Origin: Cristatella mucedo
Taxonomy: Eukaryota > Bryozoa > Phylactolaemata > Cristatellidae
Direction: 5' to 3'
Assembly (NCBI GenBank): GCA_009760855.2
Contig: WPIO01000126.1
Span: 186,001-250,000 of the forward strand
DNA length: 64,000 nt
The notes under the pieces were generated by a model. It was not told the origin of the DNA, searched no databases, and saw only the letters and a list, made by a program, of their open reading frames with translations. This document shows, one piece after another, positions 26,190-49,790 of the stretch (positions are counted from its first letter, which is position 1; each line of letters opens with the position of its first letter). A program made the position numbers and the translations under genes.

Positions 26190-27645
26190 ACCTGAACTGC
26201 TAGCGGTCATCGTGTGAGCCTTTTGAAGTATGGCGTGCCGCTGGGATCCGTTTAAAGTCTGCCTCTTTTCGCAATGTATATTGTCCTCTTGCGGATGTAA
26301 TCGCCAAGCACTAGCCATTTTCATGTAGATGACATGCAGCTGTACTTGTGCATTGATCCTTCATTGCATACCAGGATCTCAACCGCTCTCAGCTCCCTTG
26401 CAGCACGTTTTGCTGACACACGCACAGGGACGGCAGCAGCTTTTCTGTAATTTAATGGCGATTGAACCAACTTACTAATTATAAGCCATTCTAGCAATGC
26501 TCAGTAATTGAAAAGCCCAACTCTCCAATTTGGCTTAGTCAGCATATCACCTGTAGCATCTTTTGCAATGTAGGTGCCCTTTTCCAAAATGACTTTTTAC
26601 TAGATGACCACATCAGCTCCAAAGTCAGATCAAAAGTACTTTCACGTGCGAAACATTTCAAAAGTTCTGGAAACCTTAGATGTGAGCACCACAGCTGATA
26701 AAATTTTGTAAAACCAAATTACTGATTATGGGCAAACCAGGTGTGATTCAGAAATTGGCAAGGCTAACGATCAAAATCGGATCTACCAGCATTTCTCCTG
26801 CTGAATCTGCACGAAATCTAGGTGTCCTGTTCCTAAATTGACCTTTCATTCGACGACCATATCAGCTCCACAGTCAAGTCTGCCTACTTTCAGCTACATA
26901 ACATCACTCAAATCCGGGCTTGCTTAGACAGGCATAGCATATCTAAATTGGTCCATGCATTTGTGACATCCCGTCTACACTTGCGTAACTCACTGCTTGC
27001 TGGTCTACCGGCCTGTGCAATCAGGCGCTTACAGCTGGTGCAAAACTCTGCAGCTAGGCTTTTCTGTCGTGAGCATCGCAGTTGCCACATCACACCACTT
27101 CTCGCCGACATGCACTGGCTCCCAGTCAAGCAGCACGCTGACATCGAGGTTCTGTCGCTCTTTTTTAGGTCCCTCTATTCTCTTGCTCCAGGCTCCAGCC
27201 TATCTATTAGAACTAGCTCCCCCACCATGCTAGGCATCGTACCGTCTGCTTTTCTGACTCAAATCATAAAATAGCTATGATCCACACGAGCCTCAAGTCC
27301 TTTGGAGACCACGCTTTTAGTTGGTATGCTTCCAAAGCCCGGAACTCACTCAAGACCGACGTCTCGACATCCCCGACTTTATGACACTGGAAGAGAAGCT
27401 AAAGCGAACGCTATTGATCACAGAATTTAGTGGGGCCTTGCAGTCAGTCCTTTCTGCGCTTACGCGTGCTGGCACTATGCGTGCTGCCGCTAACCATATT
27501 TTACATGTTGACCTTGTGCACGTTACCTCTAACAATTCGATCATGCTTCATTTACGTCATGCGTAAAATGCCTAGAAAGAGATTAAGTTCTACGAGGATG
27601 TTATATAGACGTAACATCGTTACCGTTGTTATTATAAAGTAAATC
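26190..27645 (+). mobile_element. LINE A copy, plus strand, decayed
   Basis: It begins near the VPLGS (PQGS-equivalent) motif of the reverse transcriptase, runs through a broken YADD region at 26.33 kb and the C-terminus (LQLVQNSAARLFCREHRSCH), and ends in a 3' UTR and a degraded tail near 27640. Many stops are present. Confidence 0.82.
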
Positions 27646-28510
27646 CCTGTCTTGTCAACATTCAACCCTGGATGTTGGCCGATTTCATTAAATAGACGGC
27701 ATAAAAGCGAACTGCTACTAATAGGGAAACCCTAAGCATACAGATGGACTAAAAGACTTTGCTCCTCTAATTCACAGCAGTGTCCTCTTGATTCGTCCTT
27801 TGTGTGCTTATGCGTGTTGTCACTGTGCATATTGCCACTAACCATATTTGCATACTGACTCTGTGCATGTCACCTCTAACCTTGTTATGCTTATTGGCGT
27901 TGTGCATGCTACCACTAACCGTATGATCATGCTTCCTTTACAGCATAAGTAAAGTGTTTAGAAAGAGATTAAGTTCTCTGGGAACGCTATACAAATGTAT
28001 TATTATTATTATTATTATTAGTGATGCTTTTGTGCAAACATCACCACGTGCCCATAATGTAAGTGCCCTCTTTAGCTGTAACTAGCTAACGTTTGAAAGC
28101 TGCATTACGAAGACCACGTCCACCGCTCGTCTTCACGTTTGATGCCTGCCTAAGATTAGGGTCTGTCTACCGCGGTGGCTGGCTAAATATCTTACTAGCA
28201 CACCTCCCCCTGGTTCTGTCTAGGCTGGAATACTGTAACTAAGTTGTGGTTGAGCTACCAAAAAACTTTTAGCTTCTGCAGCTGGTAATTAATACGGCTG
28301 CAAGGTTAGTCAAAATATCGCTGACTTTCAGCCACGTGTAGCCTTTGCTGAAGGAGCTTCGATGGCTAGAAGTCGATCAATGGGTACAGAGCAAAATTCT
28401 TATTCTGATTCCCAAACCCCGCCGTTGGTAGGCTCCTTCACACCAGCTGAACTGCTGCACCTGTTTCATCGTTCTAGAAGGTCTTCTATGGACAATATAG
28501 AAAGCTCTCC
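27646..28510 (+). mobile_element. LINE B copy interrupted by a LINE A 3' end
   Basis: 27646-27771 matches LINE B just after YADD ('caaccctggatgttggc', 'cgaactgctactaataggga'). The match resumes at 28020 with 'gtgatgcttttgtgcaaaca', which is contiguous in the copy at 35.08 kb. The 27772-28019 segment is an inserted LINE A 3' end. The remainder reaches the LLHLFH region and stops near 28510. Confidence 0.8.
27772..28019 (+). mobile_element. LINE A 3' end nested in LINE B
   Basis: It carries the LINE A 3' UTR ('gattcgtcctttgtgtgctt'), the conserved tail (agaaagagattaagttctct) and an (ATT)n end. It is bounded on both sides by LINE B. Confidence 0.82.
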
Positions 28511-28639
28511 AGCGTAACACCGGCTTACGCCTTACGGCTAAGTGGGGGGGGCAGCTCCCTCGACTAAGAGAGTGATGGGATGGGTCTGTATTTGACGCAG
28601 AAGTTGTTGGATAGTTGTTGGCGTCGTGTTGGCTTCGGA

Positions 28640-28706
28640 GCCTGACGGACGAGAGAAAGAGAGGGAGAGAGAGGGAGAGAGGGAGAAGAGAGAGAGATAG
28701 AGAGAT

Positions 28707-28738
<32 letters not shown>

Positions 28739-28744
28739 AAGAAA

Positions 28745-28796
<52 letters not shown>

Positions 28797-28797
28797 A

Positions 28798-28832
<35 letters not shown>
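28640..28832 (+). repeat. (GA)n microsatellite
   Basis: About 190 bp of GA repeat with AAA and GGG interruptions. Ser-Leu frames on the other strand are artefacts. Confidence 0.97.
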
Positions 28833-28857
28833 CATAACACATAACGTAAGAGGGAGA

Positions 28858-28978
28858 GCTCTCCCTGACCAAGGCCTGGCCGAGATCGTGAACTCGAGCC
28901 TCGTGGAGTACATATGAAGTGCCTGAATATAAATTAAGTTCTCTTAGGGTGCTGTGCAAATGAAATATATTTTAATTG
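28858..28978 (+). mobile_element. SINE A, 5' truncated
   Basis: A degraded head (ctgaccaaggcctggccgag), B-box-like 'gaactcgagcc', then the SINE A body and tail (agtgcctgaatataaattaa, gttctcttagggtgctgtgc). Confidence 0.75.
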
Positions 28979-30186
28979 TATAGAGGGGAGGAGAGGAGAG
29001 GATGTCTCCTCACTGGCTGGCGGATTGGCAGATAATTTGCGAGCGCGCCTTCATACGGTCGTGTGACCACGCGCTCACGTGCAGCACGCTCATTGGGCGG
29101 ATGGAGCATGGGAATCGCTTTGGAGGTGACCAACATGGCGGTGGTCTCGTGCCCACCTAGCTACCGCCGGAGACGCATTACGTTAGGGATGGCGCGCTGC
29201 CTACGCGAGCGCCGCGCCCGAAAAAAGGCGAGCAGCAGCATAGGCGCCGACGCAGGCGCGCGGCGCGGCGTCGAGCGTCGGACGGACGCCGATCGTCGCT
29301 TTCAAAATGTTCCTATCCGTTCCGGCAGCTGCACCGCTGAAAGTTTCCTCGTCCGCGGGAGCTCGCGAGAGGCCGGACCGGCGACGAGAGGGCGCAAGCC
29401 TAGGGCCCGACCAGTCCAGGTACGACGGCGCTGCCGACGTGACGGCCCGCTCTGCCGCCTGCGAAGCCTAGTAGGCGCCGTCCGCTTCCGCCTCCGCGTC
29501 CGCTTCCGCCTCCCCTACAATTTAGCGGTGCAGGGCGGGCGCCTGCGCTGGACGAATAAGTTCGCCGGAAGCGGGACCGCGGGGGCCGGGCACCACCGCG
29601 GGGGCCGCGACCATCGCTAGTACGCCATTTGCGGCACTCGACGGACGTGCAAGCGCGTTTTAGGTGCGGCGCGAGTCTGCCGGATGCGAGCGGCGGCTGC
29701 CGTGCGAACGACGAGCCGCATAGAGAAGAAGCCGCCGCGTCGGCAGCTGCGGCCACCGCAGCAGCCGACGCGGATGAGGCGAGCGCGTTGTCTTGCGGCG
29801 GCCTTGAGGAGGAGCTGGCCGACGGCGACGAAGGTGTGCGTCGCGGGGCGCTCGCGCGCCTCACCTCGCCGCCCTGGTCCGTACGTCCTTATCCGCCACA
29901 GGTTCCACGCGCAGTCCAGCCCGCGCCTATTCCGCGAGAGCGGCGGCAGCAGTCGCAGTTTAGCTGCCGCCGCCATTGCCTGACGTGCTCGCGCCCGCGC
30001 GGGTGCGTGCAGTAAAACTTTCGCCGCCTGTCGTTCGCGGCGATCCCGCGGCTCTACGCAGCGCTAGGTAGACGAGAGAAACGTCGGCGAATGGGTGAAC
30101 GGTACGCACTCGGCGAACGGAGCGCAGCGGTGAGAAAGCAGAACTCTGTGAGTCGCTGCAAGCAATCTTTACGGCGCCGTACCGAC
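28979..30186. other. GC- and CpG-rich region upstream of the LRRC74-like gene
   Basis: Strongly CpG-rich at 29.05-30.06 kb. It may contain the promoter and non-coding first exon(s) of the LRRC74-like gene. The long frames on both strands are a side effect of GC richness. No start could be chosen. Confidence 0.35.
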
Positions 30187-30188
30187 TA

Positions 30189-30219
<31 letters not shown>

Positions 30220-30297
30220 CACTTGATAAAGCGCGCTCAGAGAATTTAATCTCTCTCTCTCTAGGCGCTTTACATATGCTGCAAAGCGAATCCTCTC
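30187..30297 (-). mobile_element. LINE A 3' end, minus strand
   Basis: (AAT)n followed by 'gcacttgataaagcgcgctc' and the complement of the tail, 'taggcgctttacatatgctg'. Confidence 0.85.
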
Positions 30298-31295
30298 AAA
30301 CGGAGTGAGCCGGATTAATGACATCCGAGACAATTCGTCGTTTGGGCTTGATCATACTTTCTGTAATTATATGTCCTACACATTCATTAGTTGACGATTC
30401 GATTTGCGGCCACGACTTTTACGCCGCAGCCTTGTCGATTTCGCTGCGCAGCCATCGGCCATTGAACTATAACCCCAAGGTTACGGGTGAGGTCAGAAGG
30501 CTCAACTGAGAGGCGCGGCTCACTTATCGGTAGGGGGCGTGTCTGGTAGTCGCAGTCCGACGCGCTCCCTTCAGTCCTCCGGTGCGTCGGGCCAGTTCAG
30601 GGACTGACATAACCTCCATAAATTGCTCCTAGGTATACCCGTATTTTTAGCAGCAATCTTTCCTTAGCGTGAAAGTCTAAGAATCCGCTTTTAATTTGGC
30701 CGTCGAGCTCACTAACGTCCTTAAAAGGTGCCGATTAAAGAAGATGCCGGCCGTAGCACTGGATCGCCGCCGACCTACGCGCGTCGTCACGGCGGACGCT
30801 ACGCAAAAAGCGACTGCAGAACGAGGAAGCGACGAGTGAGGGGCGCCGCAGTCCGTGTCGTTCGACCGAAGCTCGGCCTACAACTCCCGAAGAACTCCGC
30901 CTATGACTCCGCCAAAACTGCGGGCGTTTGAATCCACCTAGTACCGCGAGTGCGAGTGGGTGTGGGCGTAGGTGGGCGTACCCAGTTGAAGGCTCTGGTC
31001 ACGAGCTATTTCAGACACGCCGACGGCGTATCGGCCTAGACTCGCGAACGAACGAAATATATCCACTGCTGCTTAGTGCAGGGTCGTGGACAGAAACGCA
31101 GCGAGGCAGACAGCGAGGAGTCGGATTTTTCTTTGAGCCTGTAAAGTCCAACTGCTCTGACTCCTTACGACAGCGAGGCGCGATAGCGACACGAACGCCT
31201 GCACAGCGGTCGCAATTGCGAACGCCGTACGGATGCTCTATCTATCGAGTTCTCGTCTACCACGAAAGCGCCTCGCTTCCGTCCTACGGATGCAG
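30298..31295. other. Unassigned region just before the first placed LRRC74 exon
   Basis: It must hold intron and possibly the missing 5' coding exon(s) of the LRRC74-like gene. The preceding exon should end in phase 1, and no candidate could be chosen with confidence. Confidence 0.35.
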
Positions 31296-41822
<10,527 letters not shown>

Positions 41823-44030
41823 GCGCCGCACGCCGCTACGCCGCCTCTGCCGCACACCGCTACGCCGAACGTCGCGGCCCGAGGCAGCTCTCGCAGCCCC
41901 TTCCCGCCTCCGCCACCGTCCCAGCCCGTGCCGCAGGGCGAATGAATGGTGCTGCTGCAATCTTCGTCAGTGGTTGGTAAAGCAGAATGCCCTTTCTGGC
42001 TCGGTAACGACTTTTCTGACACTTTTTTCCCGGCCTTTCATTTGTTCCTTCCTCGGCTTCTTCTTTCCGCCGAACATGAATCGAGGACATCGAGGCCTCA
42101 AAGAAGATATGCTTATTTTTCCAAAGCGCGCAGCCAGTGCTCACTAAACGCAGTTTCGGGCACCGTTTGTCTGTGAAATACATTCTAGTGATTTTAGGTT
42201 GAATTAAGACAGAAATTGGCAATCCAAGAGGGTGGACTTCCGGTGCCCGACGCTGCAATTCGTCCTATATATTAAAGCCGCTGCCGCGGCCCCACCCCGA
42301 TCCTATGACACAATGAAGAGTGCAAGCAATGCTATCCCGATAAGCTACGTAATACATCAATTTCGAGCAAAATCCTCAGCAAAATAGGGAACGATGAGCG
42401 TCCAGATTAATAAGTCAGGTCAAATCGGCTTGGCGAGACGTTAACCGTCTGTTGGCGAATATTAGTTACTCGGTTTCATACTTGTACAATTAAAATGTAT
42501 GGATTTTTAAATTACGGAACTTGCTTCAATTCGAAGTTACCGCCAATCTTGTCCCTGCTGCTGCCATTCCACCGAACCACCCGCAGCGTCATTCCCTGCC
42601 GTGCGGCGGCGGCGGCACACATTCCAGCTCGAGGCTGGGCTCTAGGCAATAGTTGCCATAAAGGCGAATGCAGACGCTCGACACCTACGATTTCCGTGCT
42701 GAAACTTATATGCTTCTAGATTCTTCGCGGCCTAAGTTGAATCAATCGCGTCAGACGCGTCACTCAGTCGCCACGCCTCAGGAGCCGAGTGATCTAAGCA
42801 TGACGCTGCATTCAAGATTTGCAGAGATTCGAAAAGCGATACAAATGGCCATACTTTAGAGGCAGTGCCGAGTCTGCTTCCTGCGCCAGAATTCGGTGCT
42901 GCGCGGCGAAGGCGAAGAGGTTTCCGGTTCGCCCGAGTTCAAAGGCCCCAACGGCGGTTGGCTTCGATCGAGAGCTCGCCGCCAGACGCTCTCGCCAGCG
43001 CTAGACTGGCTAGAGCGCTAGGTGGAAGCTAGGTGGAAGCGGGCGCGCGCGCGTTGTCGCTCCGCACGTCGCGGCTCCGCCCGCTTCCACCGTCACTTTG
43101 CTGAAGCCGCTAGGCATCCATTACGCTCGTCGGCGCGGCCTTCCGATTGCGTCTTTAAAAGTCTCACCGGAAGCTCCAGCGGCCGCGAGGGACCCAGGCG
43201 CTCATGCGTGGAGCCGAGTATTTTAAAAGGCCGTACTGCGGAGGTACAGAGTCACTCTTTAGTCTCCGGTGGTCACCCGGCCGTCGCCATCCGAGCCCCA
43301 CCGCCGCTTTCATTGGCTGGCACATCCCCATACTGCAGGTGAAAGGAGATATCAACAGACGAAGAAATTCCTAAGGGCGGTAAACAATCGATGCCCGCGC
43401 GGCTCACAAAGTGCGCTGCAGTGGCGCGCGCTATGCTCTTTAAGGACGCTACGTAGCTGAGACCCACGCAAGTGATTATCGATCGTACAGCCACGAAGAC
43501 TCGGTCGCACCCGACCAGAGGACAATGAATCGAAAGCTAAATATGCTGAGAGAGAGAGAGACACACACACACACACACACACACAGACACACGCACAAAG
43601 ATGGAGAGAACGAGTATAAGAGAACGAGTGAGAAAGAGCAAATGAGAGAGAGAAAGAGAGAGGACATCTCGCGACATTGCTGCACACAGTTAGAAGATCA
43701 GCTTCGCTTCATTCTAATGCACTCCGCCGTGCATGCATTTTTCCGAATTCTCGAGATTCTGCCGCTCGCGAGATTCTGCCGCTCGCGAGATTCTGCCGCT
43801 CGCGGCCGGAGCTCGAGGAGTAAAGGAGCCAAAGGTTCCAGCGCACGCGGCTCCAGCTCCACGTGTATTTAGTCAACCCCCCCCCCCCGGCTCGGGAGGT
43901 TCTGCTCGGGAGGTTCTGCTCGGGAGGTTCTGCTCTCGCGGGAAAAGTGCCCTCTCAGGCGGCACGACTCTCGAGATAGCCGCGGCGCTCTCGAAACGCC
44001 GCTGCGCGAGCGGCCACATGAGAGCGCCAG
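41823..44030. other. 3' flank of LRRC74 and intergenic sequence
   Basis: It contains the likely LRRC74 3' UTR (ATTAAA at 42271), AT-rich sequence at 42.3-42.5 kb and CpG-rich sequence from 42.9 kb. Small repeats: (AC)n at 43561-43585, three 17-bp units (gagattctgccgctcgc) at 43753-43806 and three 14-bp units (ctcgggaggttctg) at 43891-43932. No gene is recognised. Confidence 0.5.
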
Positions 44031-44083
44031 CTGCGTCCGTCCCGAGCGCCGCCGCGCGGCGACGGAGCTCGGGACGGACGCAG
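44031..44083. repeat. GC-rich hairpin 3' of the ankyrin gene
   Basis: The arm CTGCGTCCGTCCCGAGC (44031-44047) and its exact complement (44067-44083) enclose a 19-nt GC-rich loop. It lies 84-136 bases beyond the stop codon, so probably inside the 3' UTR. Confidence 0.85.
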
Positions 44084-44166
44084 TCTCTGTGTGGCGAGAC
44101 TCGGCGCGCGGCGGCGGCGGCATCGATTGCGGCCGCGCGGGCCGCGGCGGCAGCGTGCGAGCGCTC

Positions 44167-45621
44167 TCACTGACCGGACTCGCTGCCCGTGAGTAGCGAC
44201 ACGCGGCTGACGGACTGACTGCCGGACCCGAGCAGAGTCGCCGCAGAGCCCTTGCGACTGTAGATGCGACTGATACTCGGCTTCCGTTCGTGCGCCGAAC
44301 CGCCGAGAGAGGCGCGGCTGGGTGGCTTTGAGGCCCGCGAGCCGCGCCGGCCGTACTCGGCGGACGAGCCGTCGCTGTACGCCGACGAGGAGGCGTGTCC
44401 GCTGGCGCCGCCGACGCCGGCCTGCGGCGTCGGCTTGGCCGGATGCAGGAACGAGGGCGTGCACTGCTGCTCGTACGTGCTCCAGACGCCGCGGAACTCG
44501 GCGCGCCAGCTCTCGGCCTCGCCCGGCGCTCTCGCGGCGCCGTCGCCGCGACGCGTCGACGCGTCGCCGCGACGCGTCCGCGGCTCGAGGTTTCGCTTTT
44601 CCAAGTATTCGACCTTGTTCAGCCCGAACACGTACTCGGGGTCGTTTCGCGGGTCGGCCGGGTGAGCAGTCTTTATGAGGCTTCCGCTGGTCACGTCGAG
44701 TGGTAGCGCGCAGTCGACCGCCACCGCCAGGTCGTTGCCGCCGCCGCCGATGCCAGCGACGCCAACTGCTTCGCGCCACGGCAGTCGGCCGCTGTAGCCC
44801 GCGCTGCGACGAGCGCTCGACCGCGCCGCCCTCTCACCGGAGCCGGAAGTCGCTCTCGTCGCCGGCGACGATGTCTGAGGCCGCGGCGAAGGCGACGAGC
44901 CAAGCCGACGCGGCGACGGCGACGGCGGCATGGCCGCACTTTCGCTTTTGGCAGACGACGACTTCCGCTCCGGCCGTTCGTCGGTCGGCTCGAAGACGAC
45001 GGCGGCGTCGCGCCGCGGACTGCCGTCGTCATCCGCGACTGTATCGGTGGCGGTGGCAGCGGCTGTCTCTGCTTCCGCAGCCGCCGCCGCAGTTCCGAAT
45101 CCGACGAGTATTCGCGCGCAGAGCAAGTTGCCGCAGCGCCATGCGAGCGCCAGCGGGCTGAGTCCGCGCGAGTTCTCCTTGTCCAGCCGCAGGTCGTAGC
45201 GCCGGATGGCGCGCGCGAGCAGCGCCGTGCTGACGTGGTCGCCCACGGTGACGCTGTAGTGCAGCGCCGTGTTGCCGCGGCGATCGGCGGCGAGCACGTC
45301 GAAGTCCATGCCGGCGAGGCAGAGCGCCACGACGCCCGGGCGCCGGTAGACGCAGGCGTAGTGCAGCGCGTTCAGGCCGCGCCGGTCGCGGTGGCACACC
45401 CTGGCGCCGGTCTCGAGCAGCGTTCGCGCCAGGCCGACGCCCCAGTCGGCGCTCTCGACGAGCGAGCAGAGCATGAGCGCCGTGCGGCCCTCGCCGTCGC
45501 GCTCGTTGACCCCGTGCCCCATGTCGATGAGGAAGCGCACCTGCTGGAAGTAGCCGCGTCGGATGGCGGCGTGGATCGCCGGACACGTCGCCGTCGCCTC
45601 AGCGATCTTCGGCTTGCCCAT
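44167..45621 (-). CDS. Ankyrin-repeat protein, single-exon 484-codon ORF
   Basis: A full reading frame runs from ATG (45621) to TGA with no intron. Residues 14-175 form about five ankyrin repeats (for example GRTALMLCSLVESADWGVGL at 45-64, RRGLNALHYACVY at 80-92, RRGNTALHYSV at 114-124, SRGLSPLALAWRCGN at 151-165). An Ala-rich linker follows at 176-192, then a Ser/Pro/Arg-rich low-complexity region at 200-290. A conserved-looking NDPEYVFGLNKVEYLEKRN lies at 326-344 and WRAEFRGVWSTYEQQCTPSF at 372-391. The Ser/Gly-rich basic tail looks like a phosphorylation target. No signal peptide or membrane segment is seen. Ankyrin repeats bind partner proteins; no specific function can be assigned. The repeat region is a clear protein; the exact subfamily is not recognised. 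Third positions are strongly G/C. The first Met fits because the repeats start right after it. Confidence 0.85.
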   Translation of the reverse strand: MGKPKIAEATATCPAIHAAIRRGYFQQVRFLIDMGHGVNERDGEGRTALMLCSLVESADWGVGLARTLLETGARVCHRDRRGLNALHYACVYRRPGVVALCLAGMDFDVLAADRRGNTALHYSVTVGDHVSTALLARAIRRYDLRLDKENSRGLSPLALAWRCGNLLCARILVGFGTAAAAAEAETAAATATDTVADDDGSPRRDAAVVFEPTDERPERKSSSAKSESAAMPPSPSPRRLGSSPSPRPQTSSPATRATSGSGERAARSSARRSAGYSGRLPWREAVGVAGIGGGGNDLAVAVDCALPLDVTSGSLIKTAHPADPRNDPEYVFGLNKVEYLEKRNLEPRTRRGDASTRRGDGAARAPGEAESWRAEFRGVWSTYEQQCTPSFLHPAKPTPQAGVGGASGHASSSAYSDGSSAEYGRRGSRASKPPSRASLGGSAHERKPSISRIYSRKGSAATLLGSGSQSVSRVSLLTGSESGQ

Positions 45622-48604
<2,983 letters not shown>

Positions 48605-48845
48605 CCAGCCGTCCCGCGCTGCTACTTCCGCGCTACTCAGTTTCTCGACTGCCCGGCTGACTCCGCCGCGGTACTCGCTTCCTCGTTGCTGCGTGAGCTG
48701 AAGTCCATTGGCTACCGCATGCGCACCGAAAGCCGCACAGGGGGCTCTGGGTGCGCTGTAGAAAACAACCCAGCGCAGCATCCACCAACTCTTTGTGGCT
48801 TCGCGGAGTTACAGGCATTACATTACATTAGGCTGCTTGCTCGCG
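48605..48845 (+). mobile_element. LINE B 3' fragment
   Basis: The plus frame reads FLDCPADSAAVLASSLLREL and [20 protein letters not shown], matching [18 protein letters not shown] and [18 protein letters not shown] of the 34.8-kb copy. It ends in 'acattacattacatta', a short (CATTA)n tail. It is the extreme 3' end only. Confidence 0.8.
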
Positions 48846-49667
48846 CCGCTTAGTTAACCTTCACCCTTTTACCTCGAGCGCTGGGCAGGAGGCGAAGCGG
48901 GGGAGAGGAGCTCCCGTCGGGGCGCCGGAGTTGGCCGATCGATTGCTATCCCACCCCGCCCTCCCCCGAATTCGCTAAGCAGCGACGACTGGCTGTCGCC
49001 GCGGAAGAAGTCGAAGCGGAGAGCGTTCTCTGGCGAGCTGTCGGGCGCGACGCGAGCGCGAAGGCGCACGATAAGCCACAGCGAGAGGCGGCGCGGAGAG
49101 CATACCTTCCGGTGTGGAGAGCTTCCCTGTAGCGGCGCGAAGGGCGCTGCCGCAGTACGCGGCCGGCGGGAGCGCCCGCGGCGGGAGCGCCCGCGGCGGG
49201 AACGCTCGCGCCCCTTCTAGCAGGCGGCGCTCGCGAGTCTGCCCGGAGCAGGCGCGGCTTTGAATGGCCGTTCGTCCGCGTGGCAGTGGCCGCGGCAGTG
49301 GCAGAGGCCGGGACGTCGGCCCCGAGACGCCGAAAGGCGGCGCGATTGCTGGCCCGCCAGAGCCGCCGCTGGCGCGTAACTAAGCAGCTGCTGGAAAGCT
49401 CGCTCGCCGCCAGCCAGGCTCGCCGCGCAGGCGCCGCGACTGGCTGCGTGGCCGTTCGCTCGGATGCCAGCACGCTTGACCCTAGCGGTCGGCGATCGCT
49501 GAGCCGCTCCCGGACCAGCGGTCGGCGCTGGCCTTCAGTGCGCGGCCTTGCCCAGCCCCTCCGGAGTCAAGGCCGTAACGCGGGCCTGGGTGGAGGGCCC
49601 AAGCCACTCGCTTAAGGGGCGGGGCCGAGCTGCCGCAACCGACACTGCCGCCATTAAGCCCCTTTGC
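48846..49667. other. Unassigned GC-rich sequence
   Basis: GC-rich, with 'gcgggagcgcccgcg' tandem units near 49165-49200. Frames on both strands are not supported by any domain. Confidence 0.35.
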
Positions 49668-49790
49668 CGTAATGGCTCACTAGGTAAGGCGGTGGCTTTT
49701 CACGACCTCGGCCCCGAGGTCGTGGGTTCGAATCCTGTGGTGGGCGATCCTCTATCGCCGCTACAAGCGGTGGTGATAGCCGTCAAGGCT
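49668..49790 (+). mobile_element. SINE B, left part (split by LINE A)
   Basis: tRNA-like head 'taatggctcactaggtaagg', B-box GTGGGTTCGAATCC, and body 'gggcgatcctctatcgccgc' through 'ccgtcaaggct'. The missing right end is found at 51613-51655. Confidence 0.9.

Noticed and set aside
28377-28959. Ser-Leu rich frames on the minus strand
   Set aside because: Artefacts of the (GA)n microsatellite and LINE B remnants.
29063-30015. Several 100-185-codon frames on both strands
   Set aside because: CpG-rich sequence; frames overlap on opposite strands without domains. Retained only as a possible promoter region.
44167-45161. Plus-strand and alternative minus-strand Arg/Ala-rich frames over the ankyrin gene
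   Set aside because: Shadows of the ankyrin ORF in GC-rich DNA.
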